DNA of 64,000 bases from positions 729,960 to 793,959 of the forward strand of contig CAVXRO010000006.1 in assembly GCA_963764235.1 (NCBI GenBank), read 5' to 3'. The first letter of the stretch is position 1; the number at the start of each line of letters is the position of its first letter. Shown here piece by piece: positions 8,639 through 18,256 of this stretch. The stretch is from DATFVA01 sp963764235 (GTDB lineage: Bacteria; Bacteroidota; Ignavibacteria; Ignavibacteriales; Ignavibacteriaceae). Made by a program: the position numbers and the translations under genes. A model generated the notes under the pieces. That model did not search any database. It saw only the letters and a list, made by a program, of their open reading frames with translations, and was not told the DNA's origin.

Positions 8639-11600
8639 ATGAAAAAATTCTACAGTCTTTTTGTCCTCACATTTTCCATATTTTTTATTTCCACTACCGC
8701 GGCATACACGCCTGATGGAATATCTTTGGTTAAAAATTCAAATGGGTATACTATAAATTTTGTTCTGCCCTCATACCAGCTGAACACTGTGACGGTTAAT
8801 AACGAAAATTATTATACAATAGATATCCCTGATTACGGGGTAGTGAACGAGGTTGGATTACCGGCACTCCCTCAGTTGTCATTCGATATGTTCATTCCCT
8901 ACGCGGAAGAAAATCCATCAGTGGGAATTGACAGGGTTGTTTCTGAAATAAAGGAACTGAAGCAGAAGATCTATCCGTTCCAGGAATCATGGGAGAAAAA
9001 TAACCCGATCTCAGACAGGCCGTTTACAATTGACAGGAACTATTATAATTCATCGGGTAAATCGTATGATCCAATTATTATTTCCGAACCATTCATCATT
9101 AATGGAGTGAAAGGAGTAATAGTCACAATTCATCCGTTTAATTATAATCCGGTTGAAAATAAACTAACCTTAATAAGCTCCGCTCAATTTAAACTAAACC
9201 TTCATAGCAGTGTTTTGCCTGTTACCGGGAAATCTGCAGTATTCAACAACTTCTTTAAGAATATATTTGTCAACTATGAATACGGTGCAGAGAGAAGCGG
9301 CGGAAATTACCTGGTAATCACAGCCCCGGTTTATGAAGCAGACCTTACTCCCTTTGTTGAGTTCAAGATCAGCAAAGGATTTACGGTTGATGTTTTTAAT
9401 ACGGGTGTAACAGGTACAACAACTTCGACTATTAAGACATTTATTCAGCAGAGATATGATAACATTGGAACCAGACCGGAGTATATACTCCTGGTAGGGG
9501 ATGTCGCAAATATACCTGCATGGACGGGTTCCGGTACAGGGACGCCAACAACTGATCTGAAATATGTTCAGCTTGAAGGAGGAGATGAATTTCCTGATGC
9601 TTTCATCGGCAGATTTTCAGTTGCAAATACTTCACAACTCGGCAATGCGATCAATAAATCCGTTTATATGGAATCTTACGTCGGTTCCCTTGAAATGAAA
9701 AACGTTTTTATGGCTTCAAGCGATAATTATACCATTTCCGAAGGAACACATAATTATGTGATCAATACTTATTTTGATCCGGCAGGGTATACAAATCTTA
9801 AGTTGTATACCCATACTTACGGGGCAACCACCCAGCAATTAATAAATGCTTTGAATGATAATCAGATCTTTGCCATTTATTCAGGACATGGATCGGAAAC
9901 CTCCTGGGCTGACGGGCCGCCGCTGAACCAATCACAGGTTATGGCTCTTACCAACACCTGGTATCCTTACGTATATTCCTTTGCCTGTCTTACAGGTTCA
10001 TTCTCGACCGGGGAGTGCTTTGGTGAAACATGGCTCAGGACAGCGCATGGCGCAGCTTCATTTTATGGTTCCTCGGTAAATTCATACTGGGATGAGGATG
10101 ATATACTCGAACGCAATGTAATCAAATCAATGTTTGAAGATGAATTGACGCGTGTGACCCCTATGTTCGTGCAGGGAATGATCTACCTGGTTAATTATTA
10201 CGGAGGGGTCAACGGAACTACGCTAAGGTATATGGAAATGTATAACCTGATGGGAGATCCTTCACTGCCGGTTGTTGAAATACTGCCTCCATGTCCTGTT
10301 GCAGAGGCATTCAACCCGATTCCTGAATCAGGTGCAGTTGATATTCCGATCAATTTATCGGAGCTAACGTGGACGAACGGAGCAGATGCAGTTTCAAACG
10401 AATTGTATTTTGGTAGCAGTCCTTCTACAATGACCCTGGTACAATCCGGTTTACTGGCAACCTCATGGACGATCGATCCTTCATACCTGCCGCTCGATTA
10501 TTACACAAATTATTTCTGGAAGGTTGTTGAGATAGGAGATACCTGCAGTTCCCCGGTTATCTTCAGTTTCAGGACCGTACAGGATCCCAACCTGGTTACA
10601 GTTACCGATACCCTATATCCTCAAAGCGTGGATTACTGGACAGGTACCTGCAACTCTAGTACAAAGACAGACATCAGTGAAGTCAGAACAATGTCTCCTG
10701 AGTGCGGATGGATGACCTTCGATATCAGCTTGATCCCCGGAAATGCTGAAATATTATCTATTGATTTCAATGGATATGTAAATGCCACCAATTATCCGTA
10801 TTGGAGTGCAACCCCTATGGGCAGCGTAAATCCCGTTACAGAAAATGGAGCTGCCATTTTCAGCCAGGTAAGCAATAATGCGGTCCAGAGCGCCGCATAT
10901 ATTTATTCAGATGAATCATCCTCTTTTGAAGTGGGCTGGCATTCCTATGAGATGGGAAACGGTGCAGTTACTGACCTCCAGGCCGCAATTGCCCAAGGTT
11001 GGTTTGCCATAGGAATATATGACAGGGATTTCTCGTCCACATACTATATAAATTTTGACGGATGGAATGAAAGTAATCATCCGTATCTTGTAGTGAATTA
11101 CCAGTATGTAACTCCCGTCGAATTGAGTTCATTCAGCGCAGCAGCCGCAGACGGTAATGTTACCTTAAATTGGTCAACGGCTTCCGAGACCAATAACCGC
11201 GGTTTTGAGATCGAACGCAAGTCAGATGCAAGCGGTTTTGAGAAAGTTGCGTTTGCTGCAGGCTCCGGAACCACAAGCAAAACAAGGGCTTACTCTTATA
11301 CTGATGAAAACCCGGGTTCTGGTACTTTTTTGTACAGACTTAAACAGGTCGATTTCAACGGAAGCTGCTCTTACTCGGATGAAGTGACAGTTAACGTTAC
11401 ATCACCGATTAAGTACACTCTAGAACAGAATTATCCCAATCCTTTTAATCCAGCTACAAAGATAAAATATTCGATTCCGGAAGAAGGAGTTGTTAAGCTT
11501 AAGGTTTATAATCTTCTCGGTGAAGAGATAATGACTCTCGTTAACTCTGCTCAGAAAACCGGAAGGTATGAAGTCGTATTCGATGCATCGAGGTTCGCAA

Positions 11601-11671
11601 GCGGTGTTTACTACTACCGTCTTGAAACACAAAAATATACTTCTGTAAAAAAGATGATTTTAATGAAGTAG
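8639..11671 (+). CDS. C25-family (gingipain-type) cysteine protease with T9SS sorting domain
   Basis: 1010 aa. A signal peptide covers residues 1-22. A beta-rich N-terminal propeptide-like part (to about 215) is followed by a peptidase C25 domain: start near NYLVITAPVYEADL, GDVANIPAW, catalytic His417 in YSGHGSETSW and nucleophile Cys450 in SFACLTGSF. After that come Fn3-like/DUF regions, a linker PVELSSFSAAAADGNVTLNW and a C-terminal type-A sorting domain (NYPNPFNP, ending KKMILMK). The sorting domain directs export through the type IX system and is normally removed at the surface. The start follows GGGGAGATT. Likely a surface or extracellular endopeptidase; peptide specificity is unknown. 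A terminator follows at 11697. Confidence 0.9.
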   Translation: MKKFYSLFVLTFSIFFISTTAAYTPDGISLVKNSNGYTINFVLPSYQLNTVTVNNENYYTIDIPDYGVVNEVGLPALPQLSFDMFIPYAEENPSVGIDRVVSEIKELKQKIYPFQESWEKNNPISDRPFTIDRNYYNSSGKSYDPIIISEPFIINGVKGVIVTIHPFNYNPVENKLTLISSAQFKLNLHSSVLPVTGKSAVFNNFFKNIFVNYEYGAERSGGNYLVITAPVYEADLTPFVEFKISKGFTVDVFNTGVTGTTTSTIKTFIQQRYDNIGTRPEYILLVGDVANIPAWTGSGTGTPTTDLKYVQLEGGDEFPDAFIGRFSVANTSQLGNAINKSVYMESYVGSLEMKNVFMASSDNYTISEGTHNYVINTYFDPAGYTNLKLYTHTYGATTQQLINALNDNQIFAIYSGHGSETSWADGPPLNQSQVMALTNTWYPYVYSFACLTGSFSTGECFGETWLRTAHGAASFYGSSVNSYWDEDDILERNVIKSMFEDELTRVTPMFVQGMIYLVNYYGGVNGTTLRYMEMYNLMGDPSLPVVEILPPCPVAEAFNPIPESGAVDIPINLSELTWTNGADAVSNELYFGSSPSTMTLVQSGLLATSWTIDPSYLPLDYYTNYFWKVVEIGDTCSSPVIFSFRTVQDPNLVTVTDTLYPQSVDYWTGTCNSSTKTDISEVRTMSPECGWMTFDISLIPGNAEILSIDFNGYVNATNYPYWSATPMGSVNPVTENGAAIFSQVSNNAVQSAAYIYSDESSSFEVGWHSYEMGNGAVTDLQAAIAQGWFAIGIYDRDFSSTYYINFDGWNESNHPYLVVNYQYVTPVELSSFSAAAADGNVTLNWSTASETNNRGFEIERKSDASGFEKVAFAAGSGTTSKTRAYSYTDENPGSGTFLYRLKQVDFNGSCSYSDEVTVNVTSPIKYTLEQNYPNPFNPATKIKYSIPEEGVVKLKVYNLLGEEIMTLVNSAQKTGRYEVVFDASRFASGVYYYRLETQKYTSVKKMILMK

Positions 11672-11696
11672 TCAGGATTAGAAGAAAGAAGTTATT

Positions 11697-11730
11697 AAAG
11701 GCGAGTTAATAGCTCGCCTTTATTATTTTA
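11697..11730 (+). terminator. Rho-independent terminator after the C25 protease gene
   Basis: AAAGGCGAG (11697-11705) pairs with CTCGCCTTT (11713-11721) around a 7-base loop, followed by ATTATTTTATTT. The stem begins 25 bases after the stop codon. Confidence 0.8.
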
Positions 11731-11786
11731 TTTGATCTAATTCTCCTTTTCTAAACAGGATTTTAAACAAATTAATAAGGTTAAAA

Positions 11787-13934
11787 ATGTTTAATTCAAA
11801 CACATTTTCTTTTATAATTATTTTTCTTTGTCTGGTGTTTGGCAACACTACTCTTTACTCGCAAATTCTTGTAGTAGGTGATACATCGATTACTAAAGTT
11901 GATACACTCAAATATGAAACTGATGACGTTGTAGTAACAGCAACCAGAGTTGAGCAGAAAATAATTGATATACCGTATCCTGTTACTCGTCTAAAAAGTT
12001 CTCAATTCAAATTCAGCAGGAGGGTATCTGTCGATGATGTATTGGAAAATGTGCCCGGTTTATTTCTACAATCCCGATACGGGAATCATGATGTAAGGAT
12101 TGCAATAAGAGGTTTTGGAAGCAGGTCAAATACCGGGATACGGGGTGTGAGGATTCTGCTTGATGGAATACCGGAATCAGAGCCAGACGGACAGACTAGA
12201 ATTGAGGCAATTGATTTCAATTCAATTGGAAGTATTGAAGTAGTAAAAGGTAATTCCTCTAGTCTTTATACAAATGCACCTGGAGGAGTAATCAATTTCA
12301 TCAATGATATATATTTCCCCTACTCTTTCGCAACCCAATTTAACGAGTTTGGTTCTTTTGATTTGAGAAGAAACGGACTGAAATTTGGAGTAAGAACAGA
12401 TAAATACGGTTTGTTGGGGACGTACAGCTATCACAACTATAAAGGTTTTAGGCCTCACAGTGAAGATTACTGGCATATATTTAATACGGTTGTTGATTTG
12501 CTTCCGGGAGATGGAACGAACCTGCAGATATTAGGATATTTTGTTGATGGATTAATAAAATTACCAGGCTCATTAACTAAAGATGAATTTGAAGAAGATC
12601 CATACCAGGCAGCACAGAGAGACATGGACAGAGATTCAAAAAGAATTACCACAAAAGGAAGGCTGGGATTAAAGTTCAATACAAAATTCGGCAAGAATAA
12701 TAACCAGGAGATAGAGATCCTTCCATACGGAACGATCAAATATTTCCACCGTACCTCAGCCGAATATCGAATTATGAATCGTTACGGTTTAGGTAGTTCT
12801 TATAGGTATATAAATAAACACACGATTGCCGGACTTGACAATGAGTTTTCAATAGGTGGAGATTTTCTTTATCAATCAGGTCCTATAGAATACTACAACA
12901 ATATTGGTGGACAAAAGGGAGACCAGCTTCTCGCGCTTACTGATGAAACAATTGGCAATAATGGATTCTATTTTTCAGACTTTTTAGAATTGTATGATAA
13001 AAGATTTTATCTTCTTTTTACAGGCAGATATGATAATGTGTATTATGAAACTGTGGATGAGTTATTAGAAAGCAGAAATGCATTTAGGAGATTTGAGGCA
13101 TTCACGCCTAAGGCAGCGCTTAATTTTAAACTTACACAGAGTGTTGCCATTTATACTTCCTATGGACTAAGTTTTGATTCACCGGCAGGAAATGAAATGG
13201 ATAACTATCCAACAAGTTCCAATCCATCCATATTGATCAATCCTGATTTAAATGCTCAGAAATCAAAAAACTTTGAATTGGGAATTAAAGGGAATATTCT
13301 GATTCCGGAATCGCAGTTCTTCAACAATATTATTTTTGAAGCAACATTTTTTAATATTTTGATTGAAGACGAAATAATACCGTTTGAAGTTTATGGAGAT
13401 GTTTTCTTTCGTAATGCAGCAAAGACTAATCGTACAGGTCTTGAAATTGGGGGTAGCATAGATGTGTTTGAAGGTTTAACTTTACAAGTGTCGTATACTT
13501 TCTCAGATTTTGTCTATGATGATTATATCGCACTAACTGTTGATGAAAACCTGGATACCTTAACTCAAAACTTTACCGGTAATTCTGCCCCAAGTGTTCC
13601 AAAGCATAATTTATTCTTCGCACTTGCATACAATCATCCTCTTACAAATCAAATCACAGGATTTATTCGAGGGAGTATAAGATATGTAAGCGGTATGTAC
13701 GTAGATGATGCAAACTCAGATAAAATTGCTGATTACACAATCTTTGGTACAGAATTAGGATTTGATTTGGTCTTTGGAAAATTTAATCTGCTTATCTCCG
13801 GAGGTATTAATAATATAGCGGATAAAGTCTATGCTGGATTTATAAATATAAACTCAAGCAACGGAAGATTCTATGAAGCAGGCGAACCACAAAATTTTTA
13901 TGCGGGAATTAGATTGGGTTATATTTTCAATTAA
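11787..13934 (+). CDS. TonB-dependent outer membrane receptor
   Basis: 715 aa. A signal peptide (about residues 1-25, ending near TLYSQ) is followed by a TonB-box-like stretch DDVVVTATR. The plug domain runs from about residue 55 to 165 (VDDVLENVPGLFLQSRYGNH, IRGFGSRSNTGIRG, VVKGNSSSLYTNAPGGVINF). A 22-strand-type barrel of alternating aromatic residues closes with YAGIRLGYIF. It takes up a bulky ligand across the outer membrane with energy from TonB-ExbBD. The sequence resembles FecA/siderophore-type receptors more than SusC, since there is no SusD partner nearby and no carboxypeptidase-like N-terminal extension. The ligand is not identifiable. Confidence 0.88.
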   Translation: MFNSNTFSFIIIFLCLVFGNTTLYSQILVVGDTSITKVDTLKYETDDVVVTATRVEQKIIDIPYPVTRLKSSQFKFSRRVSVDDVLENVPGLFLQSRYGNHDVRIAIRGFGSRSNTGIRGVRILLDGIPESEPDGQTRIEAIDFNSIGSIEVVKGNSSSLYTNAPGGVINFINDIYFPYSFATQFNEFGSFDLRRNGLKFGVRTDKYGLLGTYSYHNYKGFRPHSEDYWHIFNTVVDLLPGDGTNLQILGYFVDGLIKLPGSLTKDEFEEDPYQAAQRDMDRDSKRITTKGRLGLKFNTKFGKNNNQEIEILPYGTIKYFHRTSAEYRIMNRYGLGSSYRYINKHTIAGLDNEFSIGGDFLYQSGPIEYYNNIGGQKGDQLLALTDETIGNNGFYFSDFLELYDKRFYLLFTGRYDNVYYETVDELLESRNAFRRFEAFTPKAALNFKLTQSVAIYTSYGLSFDSPAGNEMDNYPTSSNPSILINPDLNAQKSKNFELGIKGNILIPESQFFNNIIFEATFFNILIEDEIIPFEVYGDVFFRNAAKTNRTGLEIGGSIDVFEGLTLQVSYTFSDFVYDDYIALTVDENLDTLTQNFTGNSAPSVPKHNLFFALAYNHPLTNQITGFIRGSIRYVSGMYVDDANSDKIADYTIFGTELGFDLVFGKFNLLISGGINNIADKVYAGFININSSNGRFYEAGEPQNFYAGIRLGYIFN

Positions 13935-14025
13935 CAATATGCTGATTTATTTGGAAATTAAATTATTTGGTTAATCCATATAATAATTTACTTAGTATAA
14001 TAATGATTAACTTTGGAGAGATAAA

Positions 14026-15654
14026 ATGGATAGCGAAATAATGAAATATGTATTTCAGAAATTAATTCTTTTATTGTTTCTTTCAACGATTGTAAACGCT
14101 CAGGATATAAACAAAAATTTCAGTATAAATATTGGTGAGAACTTCATACTTTATCCAAGCAATTTTAATCAAACCGAGGTTTTCATAACTACTCATCCTA
14201 CCAATCCTAATGTTATTTTTGCCTCGGCGAATACTATTATGTTTGTCCCTTTTTTTATAAGTGAAGGTATATATGCTACAACAGACGGTGGAGTTAATTG
14301 GTATGGATCAGATACATGTAAAGGCGCACCAATAACGTCGCATGAAGGAGATCCCGGAATTACTATTGATAAGGATGGAACGTTTATTCTTACAAGACGC
14401 GGTTTTTCCCCAGGTCTATATTCACATTACTCTACGGATTTTGGAATTACTTGGTCTAATCAAAAAACAATTTCAAATGATGATCTTGAACGTGCCACTA
14501 TGACGTCAGATGCACATTATGGCAGTCCAAATTTTGGAAGAAGCTATGCAGCATGGGTAAAGTTCGCACCTCCTTTCCCTTTGCAATTTTCCTATACTGA
14601 TGACGGTGGATTAAGCTGGTCTACTCCGGCACAGATAAATAATCCAATTCAACGAAGTGCTGGTGGAGATATAACAATGGGACCTGATGGAATAGTTTAT
14701 GTATGTTGGGCGGGAGTTACTTCTGTGTCTCCGTTTACTGAAGATTTGGTTGGTGTTGCTACATCCGCTAACGGTGGAAGTAACTGGCAAGTCATCGAAA
14801 ATGCATTTGATATGAACGGTATCAGAGGAGTTCTTTCTACAAAGGGAAATATCAGAGTAAATGGATTACCGAATATTGCAGTAGATACAACCGACGGCCC
14901 AAGAAATAATTGGATTTACATTGTTACCACACAAAAAGATTTAGCGCCTGCTGGAAGTGACCCTGATGTAATTTTAAATCGTTCATCTGATGGTGGACAG
15001 ACCTGGTCTACTGGTATAAGGGTTAATCAGGATGAATTAAATAATGGAGCAATTCAATACTTTCCCGCAGTTCATGTGGATAAATATGGCGGATTGAATA
15101 TTATTTTTTATGATGATAGAAATACGACTTCGGATTCAACTAGCGTTTTTTTAGTTCGATCAGAAGATGGTGGAAATAGCTGGCACGAATTTGAGATAAG
15201 CGATAGGAACTTCAAGCCTTTGCCAATTGGCGGTTTAGGACAAGGATATCAGGGCGATAATATTAGTATTACATCATCAAATGATAAACTCTGGCCTGTT
15301 TGGATGGACAACAGAACAGGGAATTATCAAATTTGGACGGTGCCGATAGAAATTTCATCAGTTAATGTTGAACCTGCTGATAAAATGCCTTTCAAATTCA
15401 GTTTAAAGCAAAATTATCCCAATCCATTTAATAGTTCTTCAGTAATAAATTATTCAATTCCTCAAATATCTCAAATTCAAATTAAAATCTTTGATGTATT
15501 AGGAAATGAAATAGAAACATTAGTTAATACAGAAAAACCTGCAGGGAGTTATGAAGTAACCTGGAATGCAGCTAATCTGCCAAGCGGAGTGTATATCTGC
15601 CAACTGAAAGCGGGCAGTTTTGTACAAACAAAAAAAATGATTTTGTTAAGGTAG
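14026..15654 (+). CDS. Sialidase/BNR-like beta-propeller protein with T9SS sorting domain
   Basis: 542 aa. The signal peptide ends near IVNAQ. The body carries repeated Asp-box-type motifs: TTDGGVNWYG, YSTDFGITWS, YTDDGGLSWST, TSANGGSNWQV, SSDGGQTWST and RSEDGGNSWHE, the hallmark of BNR/sialidase-type propellers. The final 80 residues form a type-A sorting domain (NYPNPFNSSSVINY, then KKMILLR). It is probably a secreted or surface-anchored protein; true sialidase activity is not supported because catalytic Arg-triad residues cannot be assigned. GGAG before the ATG at 14026 supports this start over the in-frame ATG 15 bases later. A terminator follows at 15675. Confidence 0.85.
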   Translation: MDSEIMKYVFQKLILLLFLSTIVNAQDINKNFSINIGENFILYPSNFNQTEVFITTHPTNPNVIFASANTIMFVPFFISEGIYATTDGGVNWYGSDTCKGAPITSHEGDPGITIDKDGTFILTRRGFSPGLYSHYSTDFGITWSNQKTISNDDLERATMTSDAHYGSPNFGRSYAAWVKFAPPFPLQFSYTDDGGLSWSTPAQINNPIQRSAGGDITMGPDGIVYVCWAGVTSVSPFTEDLVGVATSANGGSNWQVIENAFDMNGIRGVLSTKGNIRVNGLPNIAVDTTDGPRNNWIYIVTTQKDLAPAGSDPDVILNRSSDGGQTWSTGIRVNQDELNNGAIQYFPAVHVDKYGGLNIIFYDDRNTTSDSTSVFLVRSEDGGNSWHEFEISDRNFKPLPIGGLGQGYQGDNISITSSNDKLWPVWMDNRTGNYQIWTVPIEISSVNVEPADKMPFKFSLKQNYPNPFNSSSVINYSIPQISQIQIKIFDVLGNEIETLVNTEKPAGSYEVTWNAANLPSGVYICQLKAGSFVQTKKMILLR

Positions 15655-15674
15655 GATTAGGGTGAGTTTACCTG

Positions 15675-15704
15675 AAAGCCCGGTACCTCCCGGGCTTTTT
15701 TATT
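15675..15704 (+). terminator. Rho-independent terminator
   Basis: AAAGCCCGG (15675-15683) and CCGGGCTTT (15690-15698) form a perfect 9-bp stem with a 6-base loop followed by a T-rich run. It lies between the convergent sialidase-like and methyltransferase genes and ends the plus-strand transcript. Confidence 0.85.
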
Positions 15705-15714
15705 TGAAAGACAT

Positions 15715-16509
15715 CTAAGGTTTTATTCCCTCAGCTTCAAGCCTTACCATGGTAATATGGACCTTCCCGTTTCCATCCGTAGGGTATTTCTTTACAAACA
15801 GATTTGCCGTTTCGGTTATAAACTTTTCTCTTTTATCTTCCGGTATACGCTGAGTATATGGGAGCCAGGTTGTTCTTATAAAGCCTTTAAACCCTTCGAT
15901 CCCGTCGTGTATCATATCTTTAGTAAGCATCTCGATCCTTAGGGGTTTGAGTTTTGCCCCTGGAATGAGAATTTCATAATCCTTGTCACTGAGGAAGTTG
16001 TACGGTGATTTCGCATCCTTAAGGTATGGCGACCATTCATCCAGAAGCGACATTTCCCGGACAGTTTCAAATGCCGCAGCGGCGTTTCCTGTACCGCCTG
16101 TCTGAATAAGGAAGCGTCCACCCGACTTAAGGCTTCGGGATATCCCTTCCATAACTTTTTTATGGTCATCAACCCAATGCAGAGCTGCATTTGAGAACAC
16201 CACATCAAATTCATTATTAAATGTCAGCTCCTTAGCATCCATTACCCTGAACGAAAGATTCAGGTATTTATCAGGTGGAAACTTTCTGTTAGCCAGTTTA
16301 ATCATCTCTCCTGAATTATCCACTCCTATCACAGATCCGTGCCCAACAGCCTCAACAATTTTAACGGTTATCCGACCGTCGCCGCAGCCTAGATCGAGTA
16401 CATTTTCATTCCCTTTTAGATCTATTTTCGCAAGGAGTTCATTCGCCCATTTCTCCTGGGCAGACGAATATTTTGCATATTCATCAGCATTCCATTCAAA
16501 CTTTGCCAT
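15715..16509 (-). CDS. Class I SAM-dependent methyltransferase (trans-aconitate methyltransferase-like)
   Basis: 264 aa. The SAM-binding motif I is VLDLGCGDGRITVKI (about residues 38-52), followed by an acidic motif II (VIGVDNSGEM), a motif around MDAKEL, and FDVVFSNAALHWVDDH. The WNADEYAKYSSAQEKWANEL start and the ALHWVDDH segment are like the trans-aconitate 2-methyltransferase (Tam) group, which caps trans-aconitate as a methyl ester. The substrate is an inference from family resemblance only. Its ATG overlaps the TAA of the HD-domain gene by one base, so the two form one minus-strand unit. Confidence 0.8.
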   Translation of the reverse strand: MAKFEWNADEYAKYSSAQEKWANELLAKIDLKGNENVLDLGCGDGRITVKIVEAVGHGSVIGVDNSGEMIKLANRKFPPDKYLNLSFRVMDAKELTFNNEFDVVFSNAALHWVDDHKKVMEGISRSLKSGGRFLIQTGGTGNAAAAFETVREMSLLDEWSPYLKDAKSPYNFLSDKDYEILIPGAKLKPLRIEMLTKDMIHDGIEGFKGFIRTTWLPYTQRIPEDKREKFITETANLFVKKYPTDGNGKVHITMVRLEAEGIKP

Positions 16510-17110
16510 TATGATCTTTCTTTTTCCTTTTCAAGTTGAAGTTTGAGTGCAGCCAGATTTTCTTTACGCGTATCTTCGTATTTTTTCTTTGCATAGTCAG
16601 TATAAAACGAATTTGATTCCACGAAGCGTATGTTCTCCATAATCCATTCGGTGTCGGAAAATTCCCTTTGTATAGTAAATCCCCATTCTTCGCGGAGATA
16701 ATGTACCCTGCTCATAAAATCCTTTTTCCCGATGTAAGCAATGTCTGCATCGCACATTATTTGTTCGAGTTTGTTTTCAGGATTATGAGGAACCCTTGTT
16801 GAGAGGATAAGCTTCTTTACAGTGGCAATTTTACCGGGTGGATAGTTTTTCTTCTCAAGAAATTCTTCAGCTATTTCAGCGCCTCTTTTTTCATGATTCC
16901 ATACAGCATCAGGATAACCTATATCATGAACCATGCAGCAATCAAAAGCAATTCTGATTCACCATCAGCTATCCCGGTATTGTCAGCCAGGTCCCTAACA
17001 ATATCTACAACCTCCTTTGTATGCTGCAGGTTATGATATCGAAAAAATGAGGGATGAGTCTTAAATATTTTCTCAGCGTATTGTGAGACTTCTTCGATTA
17101 ATTGATTCAT
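16509..17110 (-). pseudogene. HD-domain phosphohydrolase, frameshifted
   Basis: Two overlapping reading frames together encode one HD-domain protein of about 200 aa. The first (17110 to 16919) gives YHNLQHTKEVVDIV and ends LLLIAAWFMI-stop. The second (from about 16934 to 16509) resumes MVHDIGYPDAVWNHEKRGAE and runs to the end. Adding one base near 16928 (TTC to TTCC) would restore AAWFHDIGY, the expected metal-binding HD pair. The product would be a metal-dependent phosphohydrolase of the Cdc2/YfbR-like predicted group; the substrate is unknown. The lesion is a single-base deletion, so it may be a true pseudogene, a recent mutation or a consensus error. It precedes and overlaps the methyltransferase gene. 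Confidence 0.8.
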
Positions 17111-17186
17111 CTCTATCAGTTTCTGAATGGATAATCAAATTTAATATAAAGAATATGCTGCAAAAACAGAATGATCTGCTTAATAA

Positions 17187-18098
17187 TCAGCTATGGTTTT
17201 CTGCCTGCAGTTTCTGTTTTCTTGCGCCCTGCTTGACGATTATGACGCCTATTATTATTACTGCCGCAGCAATAATAATAGGGAGATTTAATTTCTCATC
17301 GAGAACAAGCCAGCCCAGGAAAAGTGCAATTACAGGATTTATGTAAGCGTATGTTGAAACAAGAGAAAGAGGGAGATGTTCAATAGCATAAATGTAAGAT
17401 CCGTATCCAAACATAGAACCTATAAACACCAGGTAAAAGAACGAAATCAGACCGTCCGTATGTAATGATATCCTGGCCCATTCTCCTAAAAAAGATCCCA
17501 GTATCGTCTGAGCTGTACCCGCTACCAGCATTTGTACCGCTGCCCTCATTAAAGGGTGTACCGAAACTTTTTTGTACTTGGAATAAACAGTTCCGAAAGA
17601 CCATGCGATTACCGCGCCCAGGATACAAATTACTCCCAGCAGATAAGCAGGATTTAAAAGATCTGACCAGTTACCGTTAAATATCAGGGTTACTCCCATT
17701 AGGCCCAGAAAAAGACCTGATAAAATCATAAGGTTTATTTTTGGACCCGTTGGTATAAATGTCTCCATACCTACAACCCAGAAAGGAACTGTTGTTATAA
17801 GTAGAGCGGCCAGTCCGCTTCCTATATATTGCTCGCCTGTTACAACGAGTCCGTTCCCGATTCCGATCAGGGCAATACCGACAACAGAGATATGTATTAA
17901 TTCTTTGCGTGTGGGAAGCTTCTTTCCTCTCAGCTTTAGGAAAGAAACGAAAATAACGCCCGCAATTATCCATCTTGATCCTGCAAATAGCATCGGCGGT
18001 ATATGTTCAACGCCGATCCTGATTGCCAGGTAAGTGGTTCCCCAGACTATACACACAGCTATCCACGCTAAGTAGGCTCTGAAATTACCCTTATCCAT
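17187..18098 (-). CDS. EamA/DMT-superfamily transporter
   Basis: 303 aa with ten predicted membrane segments arranged as two EamA halves, residues about 8-140 and 150-290. The typical openings are AYLAWIAVCIVWGTTYLAIR and GVICILGAVIAWSFGTVYSK, with the conserved PVIALFLGWLVLDEKL near the end of the second half. These inner-membrane carriers export amino acids, nucleosides or other metabolites; no specificity can be read here. It is a separate minus-strand gene whose start is about 160 bases from the divergent MFS gene. Confidence 0.88.
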   Translation of the reverse strand: MDKGNFRAYLAWIAVCIVWGTTYLAIRIGVEHIPPMLFAGSRWIIAGVIFVSFLKLRGKKLPTRKELIHISVVGIALIGIGNGLVVTGEQYIGSGLAALLITTVPFWVVGMETFIPTGPKINLMILSGLFLGLMGVTLIFNGNWSDLLNPAYLLGVICILGAVIAWSFGTVYSKYKKVSVHPLMRAAVQMLVAGTAQTILGSFLGEWARISLHTDGLISFFYLVFIGSMFGYGSYIYAIEHLPLSLVSTYAYINPVIALFLGWLVLDEKLNLPIIIAAAVIIIGVIIVKQGARKQKLQAENHS

Positions 18099-18256
18099 AG
18101 TTCAAAATAATCCTGATAAAATTGGAGTTTTCCGGAAAATTGAGCCTTAAAATACTACTTTTATGTTAAATTAGAAGAGGGGGAGAATCTTATCGTAATA
18201 TCCTGAATATTTCCTTATTTTTACACCCAACTAAAAAAATACCTTTTGAGGAAAAT

